A DNA stretch of 64,000 bases from Jatrophihabitans telluris (GCF_023516435.1 NZ_CP097332.1:124001-188000), one strand, 5' to 3'. Counted from the stretch's first letter, positions 1 to 7,432 are shown. Notes: generated by a model from the sequence alone, not told the origin. Numbers and translations: made by a program.

Positions 1-81
1 GCGGTGGGGCACTCTGGACCAACGTTCGCTGGAAGGACGCGGACCAGAAATTCGTCGCGACTGTCAGAGGGGGCCGGGCTC

Positions 82-828
82 GTGCAGGCTGAGTCGTTCC
101 TGGACCGCATCGGCCCGGAGACCGAGCTGCTGACCCGGGCCGCAACGTGGGCCGGCTTGGAGGCGAAGGTCCCGTCCTGCCCCGGATGGACGGTTCGCAG
201 GCTCGTGCAGCACACCACCAAGGTGCACCACTCGACCTTGGCCTTGCTGCGCGGCGGTGACCACGCCACTTTCAGCTTCGACCTGCCCCCGGACGAGGAC
301 CTGTTCGAGATCCTCACCTCCGGCGCCGCGCAGCTGGAGTGGGCCCTGCGCGCGGCCACCGACGACCTCGCCGTGTGGACCTTTCTGCCGACGTCGGTGC
401 CGCGGTTGTTCTGGGCGCGTCGTCAGGCCCATGAGACGGCCATGCACCGGGTCGACGCCGAACTCGCGGCGGCGTGCGGGGTGACGGAGTTCGACCCCGG
501 TTTCGCCGCCGATGGCCTGGACGAGCTGCTCATCAGCTTCGTCGCCTCCCGTTTTCGCGGGGTCGGGGTGCCGCGTCCGTTCACGCTCGGAGTCACGCCC
601 CTGGACGTCAATGCCGGCTGGACCGTTTCGGCCGGTGCGGGTGGCGTCTCGTCGGTGCGTGAGGTTCGCGACGGCTGTGACCTGATGGTGTTCGGAATGG
701 CCAGCGACCTCTACCGCTGGGCCTGGAACCGGGCCGGGGACGACGAGGTGTCCCTGCGCGGCGATATGACGATCGCGGATCTGTGGCGCTCGACGTTCCG
801 GGTCGGAGCCCGCCAGCCGTCCGCCTGA
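82..828 (+). CDS. Maleylpyruvate isomerase N-terminal domain protein (mycothiol-dependent type)
   Basis: Encodes 248 residues. The N-terminal half has the pattern of the DinB-like, mycothiol-dependent maleylpyruvate isomerase fold: a CPGW motif (PSCPGWTVRRLVQHTTKVHH) followed by metal-ligand-type histidines and a later HETAMHRVDAE segment, also typical of the family. Members act in the cytosol on small electrophiles with mycothiol as cofactor, but most are uncharacterised and the substrate here cannot be read from sequence. The frame is open back to position 4. I place the start at GTG 82 because AGGGGG lies just upstream and the family begins close to this point. The gene converges on dcd, and its stop codon is followed at once by the 32-bp repeat array. 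Confidence 0.75.
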   Translation: MQAESFLDRIGPETELLTRAATWAGLEAKVPSCPGWTVRRLVQHTTKVHHSTLALLRGGDHATFSFDLPPDEDLFEILTSGAAQLEWALRAATDDLAVWTFLPTSVPRLFWARRQAHETAMHRVDAELAAACGVTEFDPGFAADGLDELLISFVASRFRGVGVPRPFTLGVTPLDVNAGWTVSAGAGGVSSVREVRDGCDLMVFGMASDLYRWAWNRAGDDEVSLRGDMTIADLWRSTFRVGARQPSA

Positions 829-1046
829 CCGTTGAGGGCCCGTTGAGGTTGCCCTCGTTGTCGACCCCCACCCGTTGAGGTTGCCCTCGTTGTCGTCCGC
901 GGCCCGTTGAGGTTGCCCTCGTTGTCGACCCCCACCCGTTGAGGTTGCCCTCGTTGTCGTCCGCGGCCCGTTGAGGTTGCCCTCGTTGTCGAGCAACAAG
1001 GGCAACGTCAACGACTAAGCACGAGCAACAAGGGCAACGTCGACGA
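829..1046. repeat. 32-bp-period repeat array between convergent genes
   Basis: Five copies of a 24-base unit (core CGTTGAGGTTGCCCTCGTTG) start at 840, 872, 904, 936 and 968, exactly 32 bases apart, with two alternating 8-base spacers (ACCCCCAC and TCCGCGGC). A truncated copy begins at 829, straight after the upstream stop codon. Two diverged copies in the opposite orientation follow (GCAAC starts at 993 and 1025, again 32 apart) and run up to the dcd stop codon. The last forward and first inverted copies can fold into a hairpin of about 20 bp, so the array could act as a bidirectional terminator. The same family recurs at 20.6 kb. It is not CRISPR-like because the spacers are short and reused. 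Confidence 0.9.
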
Positions 1047-1625
1047 CTAGGAGGTGGGCCACCGGCGGAAGTTCAGGTACGACCGGGACGGGGTCGGTCC
1101 GCGCTGGCCCTGATACCGAGAGCCATAGACCTCGCTGCCGTAGGGATGCTCGGCGGCGGTGGACAGGCGGAACAGACACAGCTGCCCGATCTTCATCCCG
1201 GGCCACAACGTGATCGGCAGGTTCGCGACGTTCGACAGCTCAAGCGTGATGTGTCCGGAGAAGCCCGGATCGATGAAGCCTGCCGTGGAGTGGGTGAGCA
1301 GGCCGAGACGTCCGAGGGACGATTTTCCCTCCAACCGTCCAGCCAGGTCATCGGGCAACGAAACGACTTCCAACGTGGAACCGAGCACGAACTCGCCAGG
1401 GTGGAGCACGAAGGGGCCGTCCCCGTCCGGCTCGACCAGGGCGGTCAGTTCGTCCTGCTGAAGCGACGGATCGATGTGGGTGTACTGGCTGTTGTTGAAA
1501 ACCCGGAAGTACCGGTCGAGCCGGACATCGACGGAGGACGGCTGAACCAGGTCGGGCTCCCAGGGCTCGAGCCGGAGACGCTGAGACTGCACCTCGGCCC
1601 GGATGTCGCGATCGCTCAGCAGCAT
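1047..1625 (-). CDS. dcd: dCTP deaminase
   Basis: Encodes 192 residues, the normal length for dCTP deaminase. It supplies dUMP precursors for thymidylate synthesis by deaminating dCTP; the mycobacterial orthologue also hydrolyses dUTP to dUMP, which may apply here. Recognisable features are the start [12 protein letters not shown], the SSVDVRL strand, and the catalytic segment [19 protein letters not shown] with its glutamate. The C-terminal tail ([15 protein letters not shown]) is the flexible arm that closes over the nucleotide. The start at ATG 1625 fits the family N-terminus exactly. The TAG stop abuts the 32-bp repeat array. A tRNA-Gly lies about 1.7 kb upstream. Confidence 0.95.
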   Translation of the reverse strand: MLLSDRDIRAEVQSQRLRLEPWEPDLVQPSSVDVRLDRYFRVFNNSQYTHIDPSLQQDELTALVEPDGDGPFVLHPGEFVLGSTLEVVSLPDDLAGRLEGKSSLGRLGLLTHSTAGFIDPGFSGHITLELSNVANLPITLWPGMKIGQLCLFRLSTAAEHPYGSEVYGSRYQGQRGPTPSRSYLNFRRWPTS

Positions 1626-2023
1626 GGGCGCAGGTTACCGGGTGGCGACGGGAACTGGGTCAGGGCCCACTGGGCGAGCGATCATCGCCGGAAATAGGTG
1701 GAGGCCCCGCCAAGTATGAGTTGGCGGGGCCTCCGGGATGATCCGGCGGTGACACGCCCGAATCTCGCGGAAGGCCCGTCGAGTTCTCGGACCATGTCAC
1801 TGGTCCGCGCGACCGGTTTCCCAGTCGCCTGATCCCTCGGTTGTCTTCCGGTCCCGCTCCCGTTGCCGGGTGCGTGAGAGAATTTCTACAGCCGGAATGC
1901 CCTTGTCCGCAAGGGGGTTTCGGCGATTCGCTTCAAGATCTTTTCTGCACCGGCGTGTCGCGCGACGGTTGTGACCAGTGGTGACTGGTGAGCCCACTGG
2001 GACTCTCAACTCTGGATTGAGCG
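1626..2023. other. Intergenic region between dcd and the SSAT-like gene
   Basis: About 400 bases between two divergent genes. It holds one strong hairpin (1701-1733), listed separately. I see no convincing ORF, RNA gene or promoter in the rest; ORFs here on both strands lack family features and a ribosome-binding site. Confidence 0.5.
1701..1733. terminator. Perfect 13-bp hairpin with GTATGAG loop
   Basis: Left arm GAGGCCCCGCCAA (1701-1713), loop GTATGAG (1714-1720), right arm TTGGCGGGGCCTC (1721-1733). There is no T-tract and no gene whose 3' end it would serve, since both neighbours are transcribed away from it. A homologous hairpin with the same loop lies at 2617-2647. Confidence 0.75.
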
Positions 2024-2548
2024 ATGATGCTCCGCGTGAGTACCACCGAGAACGCCCCGTCCCAGCCGACCGATCCACGCATACGTCGCGTCGAATTATC
2101 CGACCTCGCGGCTGTCGTCGGACTCGTCCACGCACTGGCCGAGTACGAGAAGGAGCCGGCGCAGTGCACACTCACCGAGGAGCAACTCACGACCGCCCTC
2201 TTCTCCGAGACGCCAGCCCTGTTCGGTCACGTCGCCGTGGTCGAGGGGACGGTGGTCGGCTGTGCGCTCTGGTTCCTGAACTTCTCGACGTGGCGCGGGG
2301 TGCACGGCGTCTACCTGGAGGACTTGTTCGTGCTGCCGTCCCACCGCGGCTCGGGTCTGGGCAAGGCGTTGCTGCGGGCGTTGGCACTGGAGTGTGCTAC
2401 CCACGACTACGGCCGCCTGGAGTGGGCGGTGCTGAACTGGAACTCCCCCTCGATCGCCTTCTACCGCTCGCTGGGCGCGATCCCGTTGGAGGAGTGGACG
2501 ACCTTCCGGCTCGACGATGCCGCGCTGCTGACCCTCGCGGCTGGGTGA
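2024..2548 (+). CDS. GNAT acetyltransferase, spermidine/spermine N-acetyltransferase-like
   Basis: Encodes 174 residues of the GNAT fold. The segment FSTWRGVHGVYLEDLFVLP followed by the acetyl-CoA loop HRGSGLGKALL is characteristic of the SSAT branch, and the tail has the usual NWNSPSIAFYRSLGA strand-helix and DEW-like EEWTTFRLD end. The likely substrate is a polyamine or other small primary amine, but specificity is inferred only from family resemblance. The start is uncertain: two tandem ATG codons at 2024 and 2027 with a weak upstream GATTGAG, or GTG at 2036. The gene is monocistronic and flanked on both sides by related hairpins. Confidence 0.85.
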   Translation: MMLRVSTTENAPSQPTDPRIRRVELSDLAAVVGLVHALAEYEKEPAQCTLTEEQLTTALFSETPALFGHVAVVEGTVVGCALWFLNFSTWRGVHGVYLEDLFVLPSHRGSGLGKALLRALALECATHDYGRLEWAVLNWNSPSIAFYRSLGAIPLEEWTTFRLDDAALLTLAAG

Positions 2549-2614
2549 CGGATCCGACCCTGAGTGTTTACGTGTCGGTCACCGGTTTCGTAGGACGACC
2601 GTGCATTAATGGTG

Positions 2615-3067
2615 TCAAGCCCCGCCGGGTATGAGCCGGCGGGGCTTTCTCGTCCCGTGCAGCACGTCCTCCGCCGGCCGGATCGCCGTCCCGTGCAGCC
2701 CGTCCTCGGAGGGGCAGAGCGCCGCTCGTCGCGCAAGCTCAGCCGACGCGACTCCCTTCGGCACCACCATCGCCCAGGCGTCCAGAACCAGCTCCCGCGC
2801 CTCGGCGTGCTCAAGCGCGGCCAGGCGGGTCAGCACCCAGTTGTAGCGAAGGTCTGACGTCGGCGGGAGCTGGAAGACGTCCGGGCGGGACTCGACGAGT
2901 GCGGCCCGTTCGACCTTCGGGAAGGCGAAGCCCATCGTCGTCTCGTCACGCGAGAATGCCAGGTAGACCAGCCGGCCGACCCGGAACTTCACGCGATCCC
3001 GGACGATGACCTCATAGGAGCGCGGCAGGCCGGCCACGATGGCGCGGACGACGTCGATATTGGTCAC
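2615..3067 (-). CDS. MmcQ/YjbR family protein
   Basis: About 150 residues with the MmcQ/YjbR (CyaY-like) pattern: an N-terminal helix IDVVRAIVAGLP, a strand-rich core (KFRVGRLVYLAFSRDETTMGFAF) and a C-terminal LVLDAWAMVVPKG helix. Members are small cytosolic proteins sometimes called DNA-binding, but no molecular role is settled. The reading frame extends to 3175. I prefer a start near GTG 3067 because the family begins close to this helix, but there is no clear ribosome-binding site. The C-terminus carries an imperfect internal repeat (SEDGLHGTAI / AEDVLHGTRK), and the last codons lie inside the terminator hairpin. Confidence 0.7.
   Translation of the reverse strand: MTNIDVVRAIVAGLPRSYEVIVRDRVKFRVGRLVYLAFSRDETTMGFAFPKVERAALVESRPDVFQLPPTSDLRYNWVLTRLAALEHAEARELVLDAWAMVVPKGVASAELARRAALCPSEDGLHGTAIRPAEDVLHGTRKPRRLIPGGA
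2617..2647. terminator. 12-bp hairpin with GTATGAG loop at a convergent junction
   Basis: Left arm AAGCCCCGCCGG (2617-2628), loop GTATGAG (2629-2635), right arm CCGGCGGGGCTT (2636-2647), then TCT. It lies 68 bases after the SSAT-like stop and overlaps the last codons of the opposing YjbR gene. It is probably a terminator for the plus strand. Stem core and loop match the hairpin at 1701-1733. Confidence 0.8.
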
Positions 3068-3168
3068 GGGTCGCACAGTAAGCGCAGGGTCCGACGTCGG
3101 GCGAGGGGTGATTTGAACGGGTCGGCTGTGGGCCACACCGCGCACGCCGGTACCTGGATGAGCGTCCC

Positions 3169-3258
3169 TCAGCACACCAGCGCCGCGATCGCCTCGAACA
3201 GCTCGTGGGGGAGTGCGGTATCAACGGATACGGCCGCCTGTGCGACCTCGTCCGGCAT
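3169..3258 (-). CDS. Possible 29-residue ORF of unknown function
   Basis: An ATG-initiated frame reads MPDEVAQAAVSVDTALPHE and continues as an amphipathic helix ending in Cys before TGA. Third-position GC is 24 of 29 codons, as expected for coding DNA in this genome. A GAGGG lies about 12 bases upstream, which is rather far. It sits between the YjbR gene and tRNA-Gly on the strand opposite the tRNA. It could be a small protein, a gene remnant, or chance. Confidence 0.25.
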   Translation of the reverse strand: MPDEVAQAAVSVDTALPHELFEAIAALVC

Positions 3259-3296
3259 TGATGCCGGGAGCCCTCGTGTAACCTCTGACGGTGTTC

Positions 3297-3370
3297 GCGG
3301 GTGTAGTTCAATGGCAGAACATCAGCTTCCCAAGCTGACAGTGCGGGTTCGATTCCCGTCACCCGCTCCA
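3297..3370 (+). tRNA. tRNA-Gly (anticodon CCC)
   Basis: Acceptor arms GCGGGTG (3297-3303) and CACCCGC (3360-3366) pair fully. The anticodon stem TCAGC/GCTGA encloses the loop TTCCCAA, giving anticodon CCC. The T-arm has GGGTTCGATTCCC. Discriminator T is at 3367 and an encoded CCA follows at 3368-3370. It reads GGG codons. Confidence 0.95.
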
Positions 3371-3453
3371 AGCTGAACGGCCACCGCCAGGCGGCAGGCC
3401 GACACCCACCACCACCATCGCCAGCCGCGAGAATTGACCCTCGACGAAGAAGG

Positions 3454-3467
3454 TCTACCTAGGTAGA
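3454..3467. promoter_or_regulatory. Palindromic operator candidate at the padR start
   Basis: Perfect 14-bp palindrome TCTACCTAGGTAGA lying directly before the regulator's possible starts (GTG 3468, ATG 3477). TTGACC at 3434-3439 could be a -35 element. TAGAGT at 3464-3469 fits a -10 element for a leaderless transcript beginning at ATG 3477. The overlap of palindrome and -10 suggests autorepression by the PadR protein. Confidence 0.55.
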
Positions 3468-3476
3468 GTGCGCGTC

Positions 3477-3806
3477 ATGGCTCGCAAGCTCGGCTACTCC
3501 GCTCAGACCCTGTCCGTGCTGACACTGCTGGACTCCGACCCTTCCTCGTGGCTGCACGGATACCTGATCGCGAAGCAGACCGGCCTCGCCTCGGGCACCC
3601 TGTACCCCATCCTCATCCGGCTGGCCGACCGTCGACTCATCGAGGCACGCTGGGAGGACGAGCAACCGGTCGGCCGCCCCCGCCGTCATCTGTACCGACT
3701 CACGGCCGAGGGACAGGTCGCCGCTCGCACCGCCCTCGCCGAGACCCGCCGGGCGGCTCCAAGCCGGACGGCTCCAAGCCGGCTGGCGACCGAAGGCGGC
3801 GCGTGA
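3477..3806 (+). CDS. PadR family transcriptional regulator
   Basis: About 109 residues. The N-terminal winged helix is clear: TLSVLTLL, then HGYLIAKQTGL, then SGTLYPILIRLADRRLIEARWED, and a wing with RPRRHLYRLTAEG. This order is diagnostic of PadR proteins, which dimerise and repress in response to ligands or membrane stress. The C-terminus is short (ALAETRRAAP), as in the small subfamily that regulates an adjacent membrane gene. The stop overlaps the next start (TGATG), so the two are translationally coupled. The start may be ATG 3477 (leaderless) or GTG 3468. Confidence 0.9.
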   Translation: MARKLGYSAQTLSVLTLLDSDPSSWLHGYLIAKQTGLASGTLYPILIRLADRRLIEARWEDEQPVGRPRRHLYRLTAEGQVAARTALAETRRAAPSRTAPSRLATEGGA

Positions 3807-4960
3807 TGGACCGCGTCTCACGTTTGGTATCAGGGGTGGCCCGCGCCCTGTCCGGGCTGTTGCCGGACGGCCGACGCGACTGGGTGCACGCCTTGCTCGT
3901 GGAGGCCGACCAGGTCCCCGCAGCACCGGCCCGCCTGGCGTGGCTCGGTGGTGGCCTATGGATGGTGATGAAGGAGGTCGTCATGAACCGGATCGTCCAA
4001 GCCATGGCTTTCCTCGCGGGGGCGCTCGGGCTGGTGTTGGTGGGTTGGCCCGGCGCGTCCACGAACTCCGCGACACCGGTGAACCGGATGTACGTGGTGG
4101 TCACGCTCGCGTTGCTGATCGGCCTTCCGCTCCTGGTGCGGCGCTTCTTCGGCCCCGTCCGGCCGGGATGGGTGCCCCGCGCAGTACGGGTCGGCGGGTA
4201 CGCAGTGATACTCGGTCTGGTCGCCGCGCTGGTCGAAAAGCATCGCCTCGGCAGCCGGCTTGGTTCCTACTTCCCGGTCGTGCTGGGGAACTGGGCGATG
4301 TACGTCGGGTTCCTGCTGGTGCTCGGCGGCTATGTGGCCGGTCTCCTCGTCCTCACCTGTCGGCGGCTCCAGTTCGCGCACCGGGTCCTGCCGTCGGCCG
4401 TGGGCGTTGGTGCGGTGACAGCCGGGGTGCTCTACGCGTTGGCACCGTTCGGAGGCGACGGAGCGATCGAACGGGTCACGCGTACCGACACCGTGGCGCG
4501 CGCCTCCGCCCTGGACTACCTCGTGGTCACCTGCTTCGCGCTGGCCGCGCTGGCCGTCCCGGTCGGGGTGCACGCGATGACCACGCGGCTGGCCCGCCGC
4601 GACAGCCGACCCGGTGTGCTGCCCGCGCCCCGCCAGGCCGTGCTGGCCACGATCGCCGCAGCCTCGATCGGCGCGATGTTGGTGGCCCTGTTCACCTCGC
4701 TGACCATCGCCCTGCTGCCTCACCACGTGCCTCGGCCGGCCTCGGGCGACGGGATCTGCCATACCTGCGTGCGGCCGACCGTGGTCATCCCGGCGAACCT
4801 GCGCCAGCAGTACGACACGGACGGCAGTATCGGCTCCGCCGGCGGGGCCGCGATCCTCGCGTTGCTGGTCGTGCCTGTCTTCGGTGCCACGATCGCGACC
4901 CTGTGCAATGCCCAGCCGGTCGAGCGGCCGGCGAGAAATCCCCGCCTGCGCCCGAGCTAG
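3806..4960 (+). CDS. PadR-coupled polytopic membrane protein
   Basis: Encodes 384 residues. The cytosolic N-terminus (LLPDGRRDWVHALLVEADQVPAAPARLAWLGGGLW) resembles the prefix domain found on actinobacterial membrane proteins that follow small PadR regulators. About seven hydrophobic segments follow, including MAFLAGALGLVLVGWPG, VVVTLALLIGLPLLV, AVILGLVAALVE, WAMYVGFLLVLGGYVAGLLVL and a C-terminal AAILALLVVPVFGATIA. A CHTC motif lies in a predicted external loop before the last segment. There is no ATPase or catalytic motif, so function is unknown. ATG 3806 overlaps the padR stop. The gene converges on dnaB with an 18-base gap and no terminator. Confidence 0.7.
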   Translation: MDRVSRLVSGVARALSGLLPDGRRDWVHALLVEADQVPAAPARLAWLGGGLWMVMKEVVMNRIVQAMAFLAGALGLVLVGWPGASTNSATPVNRMYVVVTLALLIGLPLLVRRFFGPVRPGWVPRAVRVGGYAVILGLVAALVEKHRLGSRLGSYFPVVLGNWAMYVGFLLVLGGYVAGLLVLTCRRLQFAHRVLPSAVGVGAVTAGVLYALAPFGGDGAIERVTRTDTVARASALDYLVVTCFALAALAVPVGVHAMTTRLARRDSRPGVLPAPRQAVLATIAAASIGAMLVALFTSLTIALLPHHVPRPASGDGICHTCVRPTVVIPANLRQQYDTDGSIGSAGGAAILALLVVPVFGATIATLCNAQPVERPARNPRLRPS

Positions 4961-4978
4961 TCACCTTCCGGCTCGGTG

Positions 4979-6424
4979 CTACGAGGGCATGTCCACGAAA
5001 CGCGACAAGTGCCCCTGGAAGGCGACCACCGCGTTTCCGGTCGGGCCGTTACGGTGCTTGGCGATGATGATGTCGGCCTCGCCGGCGCGTGGGGATTCTC
5101 GCTCGTACATGTCCTCGCGATGCACCAGCATCACCACGTCGGCGTCCTGCTCGATGGATCCGGATTCACGTAGATCCGACAGCATCGGCTTCTTGTCGGT
5201 GCGTTGTTCAGGGCCACGGTTCAGCTGCGACAGTGCGACGACCGGCACCTCGAGCTCCTTGGCGATCAGCTTCATGGCACGGCTGAACTCGGAGACCTCC
5301 TGCTGGCGGGACTCGACCCGCTTGCCCGACGTCATGAGCTGCATGTAGTCGATGACGATGAGCTTGAGGTCGTGACGCTGCTTCAAGCGCCGGGACTTGG
5401 CGCGGATCTCCATCATCGTCAGGTTCGGCGAGTCGTCGATGAACAGCGGCGCCTCGGCGAGTTCTGAGGACTTCAACGCGATACGACGCCAGTCCTCATC
5501 GCTCATCCGCCCGGCGCGGATGTCGTTGAGCTTGACCCTGGACTCGGCCGAGAACAGCCGCATCATGATGTCCTGCTTGGACATCTCCAGCGAGAAGATC
5601 ACCGTCGGCAGCTTGTTCTTGATCGCCGCCGACCGCGCGAAGTCCATCGCCAGCGTGGACTTGCCGCTACCCGGACGACCGGCGACCACGACCATCTGGC
5701 CCGGGTGCAGCCCATGGGTCATCTCGTCGATGTGCTCGAAGCCGGTCGGGACACCCGAGGATTTGCCGCCGCTTTCCTCGATGCGGGCCATGTCGTCGAG
5801 GGTGGACTCGATCAGCGTCTCAACCGAGACGTAGTCCTCGGTCGAGCGGCGCTCGGTGACCTCATAGATCTCGGCCTGGGCGCGGTCCACGACGTCGTCG
5901 ACGGTGCCGGACATGCCTTCGCCCTCGGAGGCGCCGTAACCCATCTGCACGATCCTGGTGCCGGCCTCGACCAGCCGCCGCAAGATGGATCGTTCGGCGA
6001 CGATCTCGGCGTAGTAGCCGGCGTTGGCCGCGGTCGGCACGCCAGAGATCAGCGTGTGCAGGTAGGGATGGCCGCCCACCCGGCCGAGCTGGCCCGTGCG
6101 GGACAGTTCGGCGGCGACGGTTACGGCGTCGGCGGGCTCGCCCCGGCCGTACAGGTCGAGGACCGCGTCGTAGACGAGCTGGTGCGCGGGACGGTAGAAG
6201 TCGTTGCTGCGCAGGACCTCGATCACGTCGGCGATCGCGTCCTTGGACAACAGCATGCCGCCGAGGACGGACTGCTCCGCCTCGATGTCTTGCGGCGGGG
6301 TGCGGTCGAACTTGGGAGCCCGCTCGTCGCCCCCGCCGAACTCGCCCGCGACGACAGACACCGGCCCCGCCTTTCCAAATTCTCGCGGCGAAACCGCGGT
6401 AGGAATGCGGTCACCGAATGCCAT
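4979..6424 (-). CDS. dnaB: Replicative DNA helicase DnaB
   Basis: Encodes 481 residues. DnaB forms the hexameric 5'-3' helicase at the replication fork. The N-terminal domain starts with PPQDIEAEQSVLGGMLLSKDAI. The RecA-like domain carries Walker A GRPGSGKST near residue 245, FSLEMSK, Walker B LIVIDYMQLM, and the arginine-finger-containing C-terminus with LSDLRESGSIEQDAD and the HRNGPTG loop. No intein interrupts it, unlike many mycobacterial dnaB genes. The start is set at ATG 6424, where the family-type N-terminus begins; upstream codons in the frame look non-coding. It lies downstream of rplI on the same strand but behind a terminator, so it is probably transcribed separately. Confidence 0.97.
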   Translation of the reverse strand: MAFGDRIPTAVSPREFGKAGPVSVVAGEFGGGDERAPKFDRTPPQDIEAEQSVLGGMLLSKDAIADVIEVLRSNDFYRPAHQLVYDAVLDLYGRGEPADAVTVAAELSRTGQLGRVGGHPYLHTLISGVPTAANAGYYAEIVAERSILRRLVEAGTRIVQMGYGASEGEGMSGTVDDVVDRAQAEIYEVTERRSTEDYVSVETLIESTLDDMARIEESGGKSSGVPTGFEHIDEMTHGLHPGQMVVVAGRPGSGKSTLAMDFARSAAIKNKLPTVIFSLEMSKQDIMMRLFSAESRVKLNDIRAGRMSDEDWRRIALKSSELAEAPLFIDDSPNLTMMEIRAKSRRLKQRHDLKLIVIDYMQLMTSGKRVESRQQEVSEFSRAMKLIAKELEVPVVALSQLNRGPEQRTDKKPMLSDLRESGSIEQDADVVMLVHREDMYERESPRAGEADIIIAKHRNGPTGNAVVAFQGHLSRFVDMPS

Positions 6425-6638
6425 GCCTGAAGTTGTAGCACTATCGAACGACAGTTCGAACCAAGGACAACGCCGACGCAGCACAGATCAGCGCGGTAGG
6501 CGTGTCGACCGAGGTCCGGATGCGGTCCTGGCGGCTCGATTTCCTGCGCGCAGACGGCGACGCTGGGATGGCTTCGAGGAGTCCGCGCAAAGCTATGGGA
6601 CGACTACCGGTGGTGGCAATCCGACCTGTGCACACACC

Positions 6639-6767
6639 TGTGGACAAGGTTGTGGGAAATGCCGCACGGGGCTGTTCATGGCCTGGGGACAAGGGTGTGA
6701 ATATCTTTTCCACCGCGCCTGTGACCCCCGTTATCACTGGGGTACATCCTGGTCGCCCTGTGCACAA
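6639..6767. promoter_or_regulatory. DnaA-box-like cluster upstream of dnaB
   Basis: One exact (6639-6647) and two one-mismatch (6684-6692, 6759-6767) copies of TGTGGACAA occur within 130 bases, some 215-345 bases upstream of the dnaB start. This is more than expected by chance in GC-rich intergenic DNA. DnaA could regulate dnaB transcription from here; that is inference. Confidence 0.45.
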
Positions 6768-6915
6768 AAACTCGTCCTCAAGTTTTCGTCACGACGGCCG
6801 AGAAACGCCGTAAACGCTGCTCAGGAACCGAGGTTTTACACAGCCCGAACCGTCGTGATCGTCAACGAGCCAGGCCGCCCCAGCGCCACCCATCGGTCAT
6901 CCCAGAACACGCGAA

Positions 6916-6948
6916 AGCCCGGCCTCGACACAAGGACGAAGCCGGGCT
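6916..6948 (-). terminator. Terminator after rplI
   Basis: On the minus strand AGCCCGGC (6948-6941) pairs with GCCGGGCT (6923-6916) around a 17-base loop and is followed by TTCGCG. It lies 23 bases beyond the rplI stop and would end the rpsF-ssb-rpsR-rplI transcript. Confidence 0.7.
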
Positions 6949-6971
6949 CCCGGCTGAACGAACCGAACCGA

Positions 6972-7418
6972 CTAGCTGGCAGCGACGGTCACGGGGACCG
7001 AGGCAACCACGTCAGCGTGCAGCTCGATGGTGACGGTGTGCGCACCCGTGGTCTTGATGTGACCGGGAAGATGCACGCGCTTCTTGTCGACCAGCGGGCC
7101 GCCGGCGGCCTTGACCGCGTTGACCACGTCGGACTGCGTAACCGAACCGAAGAGCTTGCCACCGTCGCCGGCGCGAGCCGTCAGCGTCACCGACAGCTGC
7201 TCGAGCTGGTTCTTGATCTCCTTGGCGTGGTCGAGACCGCGGATCTCACGAGCATCGCGGGCACGCTTGATCTGGGTGATCTGCTTCTCGGCACCCTTGG
7301 TCCAGCTGATGGCTGCACCACGGGGGACGAGGTAGTTGCGGCCGTAACCGTCGGCGACGTCAACGATGTCGCCGGCCAGGCCGAGGCCGGAAACCTCACG
7401 GGTGAGGATGAGCTTCAT
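6972..7418 (-). CDS. rplI: 50S ribosomal protein L9
   Basis: Encodes 148 residues, the standard L9 length. The N-domain opens with MKLILTREVSGLGLAGDIVDVADGYGRNYLVPRG, matching the rRNA-binding domain, then the long connecting helix and the C-domain (FGSVTQSDVVNAV...LPGHIKTTGAHTVTIELH). It binds 23S rRNA near the L1 stalk. A strong AAGGAGG lies 8 bases before ATG 7418, and the rpsR stop is only 14 bases upstream. It is the last gene of the rpsF-ssb-rpsR-rplI operon. Confidence 0.97.
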   Translation of the reverse strand: MKLILTREVSGLGLAGDIVDVADGYGRNYLVPRGAAISWTKGAEKQITQIKRARDAREIRGLDHAKEIKNQLEQLSVTLTARAGDGGKLFGSVTQSDVVNAVKAAGGPLVDKKRVHLPGHIKTTGAHTVTIELHADVVASVPVTVAAS

Positions 7419-7432
7419 AGCGTCCGTCCTCC

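Larger units (their letters stand above)
6425..6971. other. Intergenic region upstream of dnaB with DnaA-box-like sites
   Basis: This 547-base gap contains the rplI terminator (6916-6948) and a cluster of DnaA-box-like nonamers: TGTGGACAA at 6639-6647 (exact complement of TTGTCCACA), TGGGGACAA at 6684-6692, TGTGCACAA at 6759-6767 and a weaker TTTTCCACC at 6706-6714. No protein-coding gene could be supported. Confidence 0.5.

Noticed and set aside
829-1046. CRISPR array
   Set aside because: Units are 24 bases with 8-base spacers that alternate between only two sequences, orientation flips inside the array, and no cas genes are nearby.
1978-2634. 218-residue plus-strand open frame over the acetyltransferase
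   Set aside because: The overlapping frame at 2024-2548 carries the complete GNAT motifs; this one does not.
4979-6424. Intein in dnaB
   Set aside because: The protein is of normal length (481 residues) and the Walker A region is uninterrupted. gyrA and gyrB are likewise intein-free.
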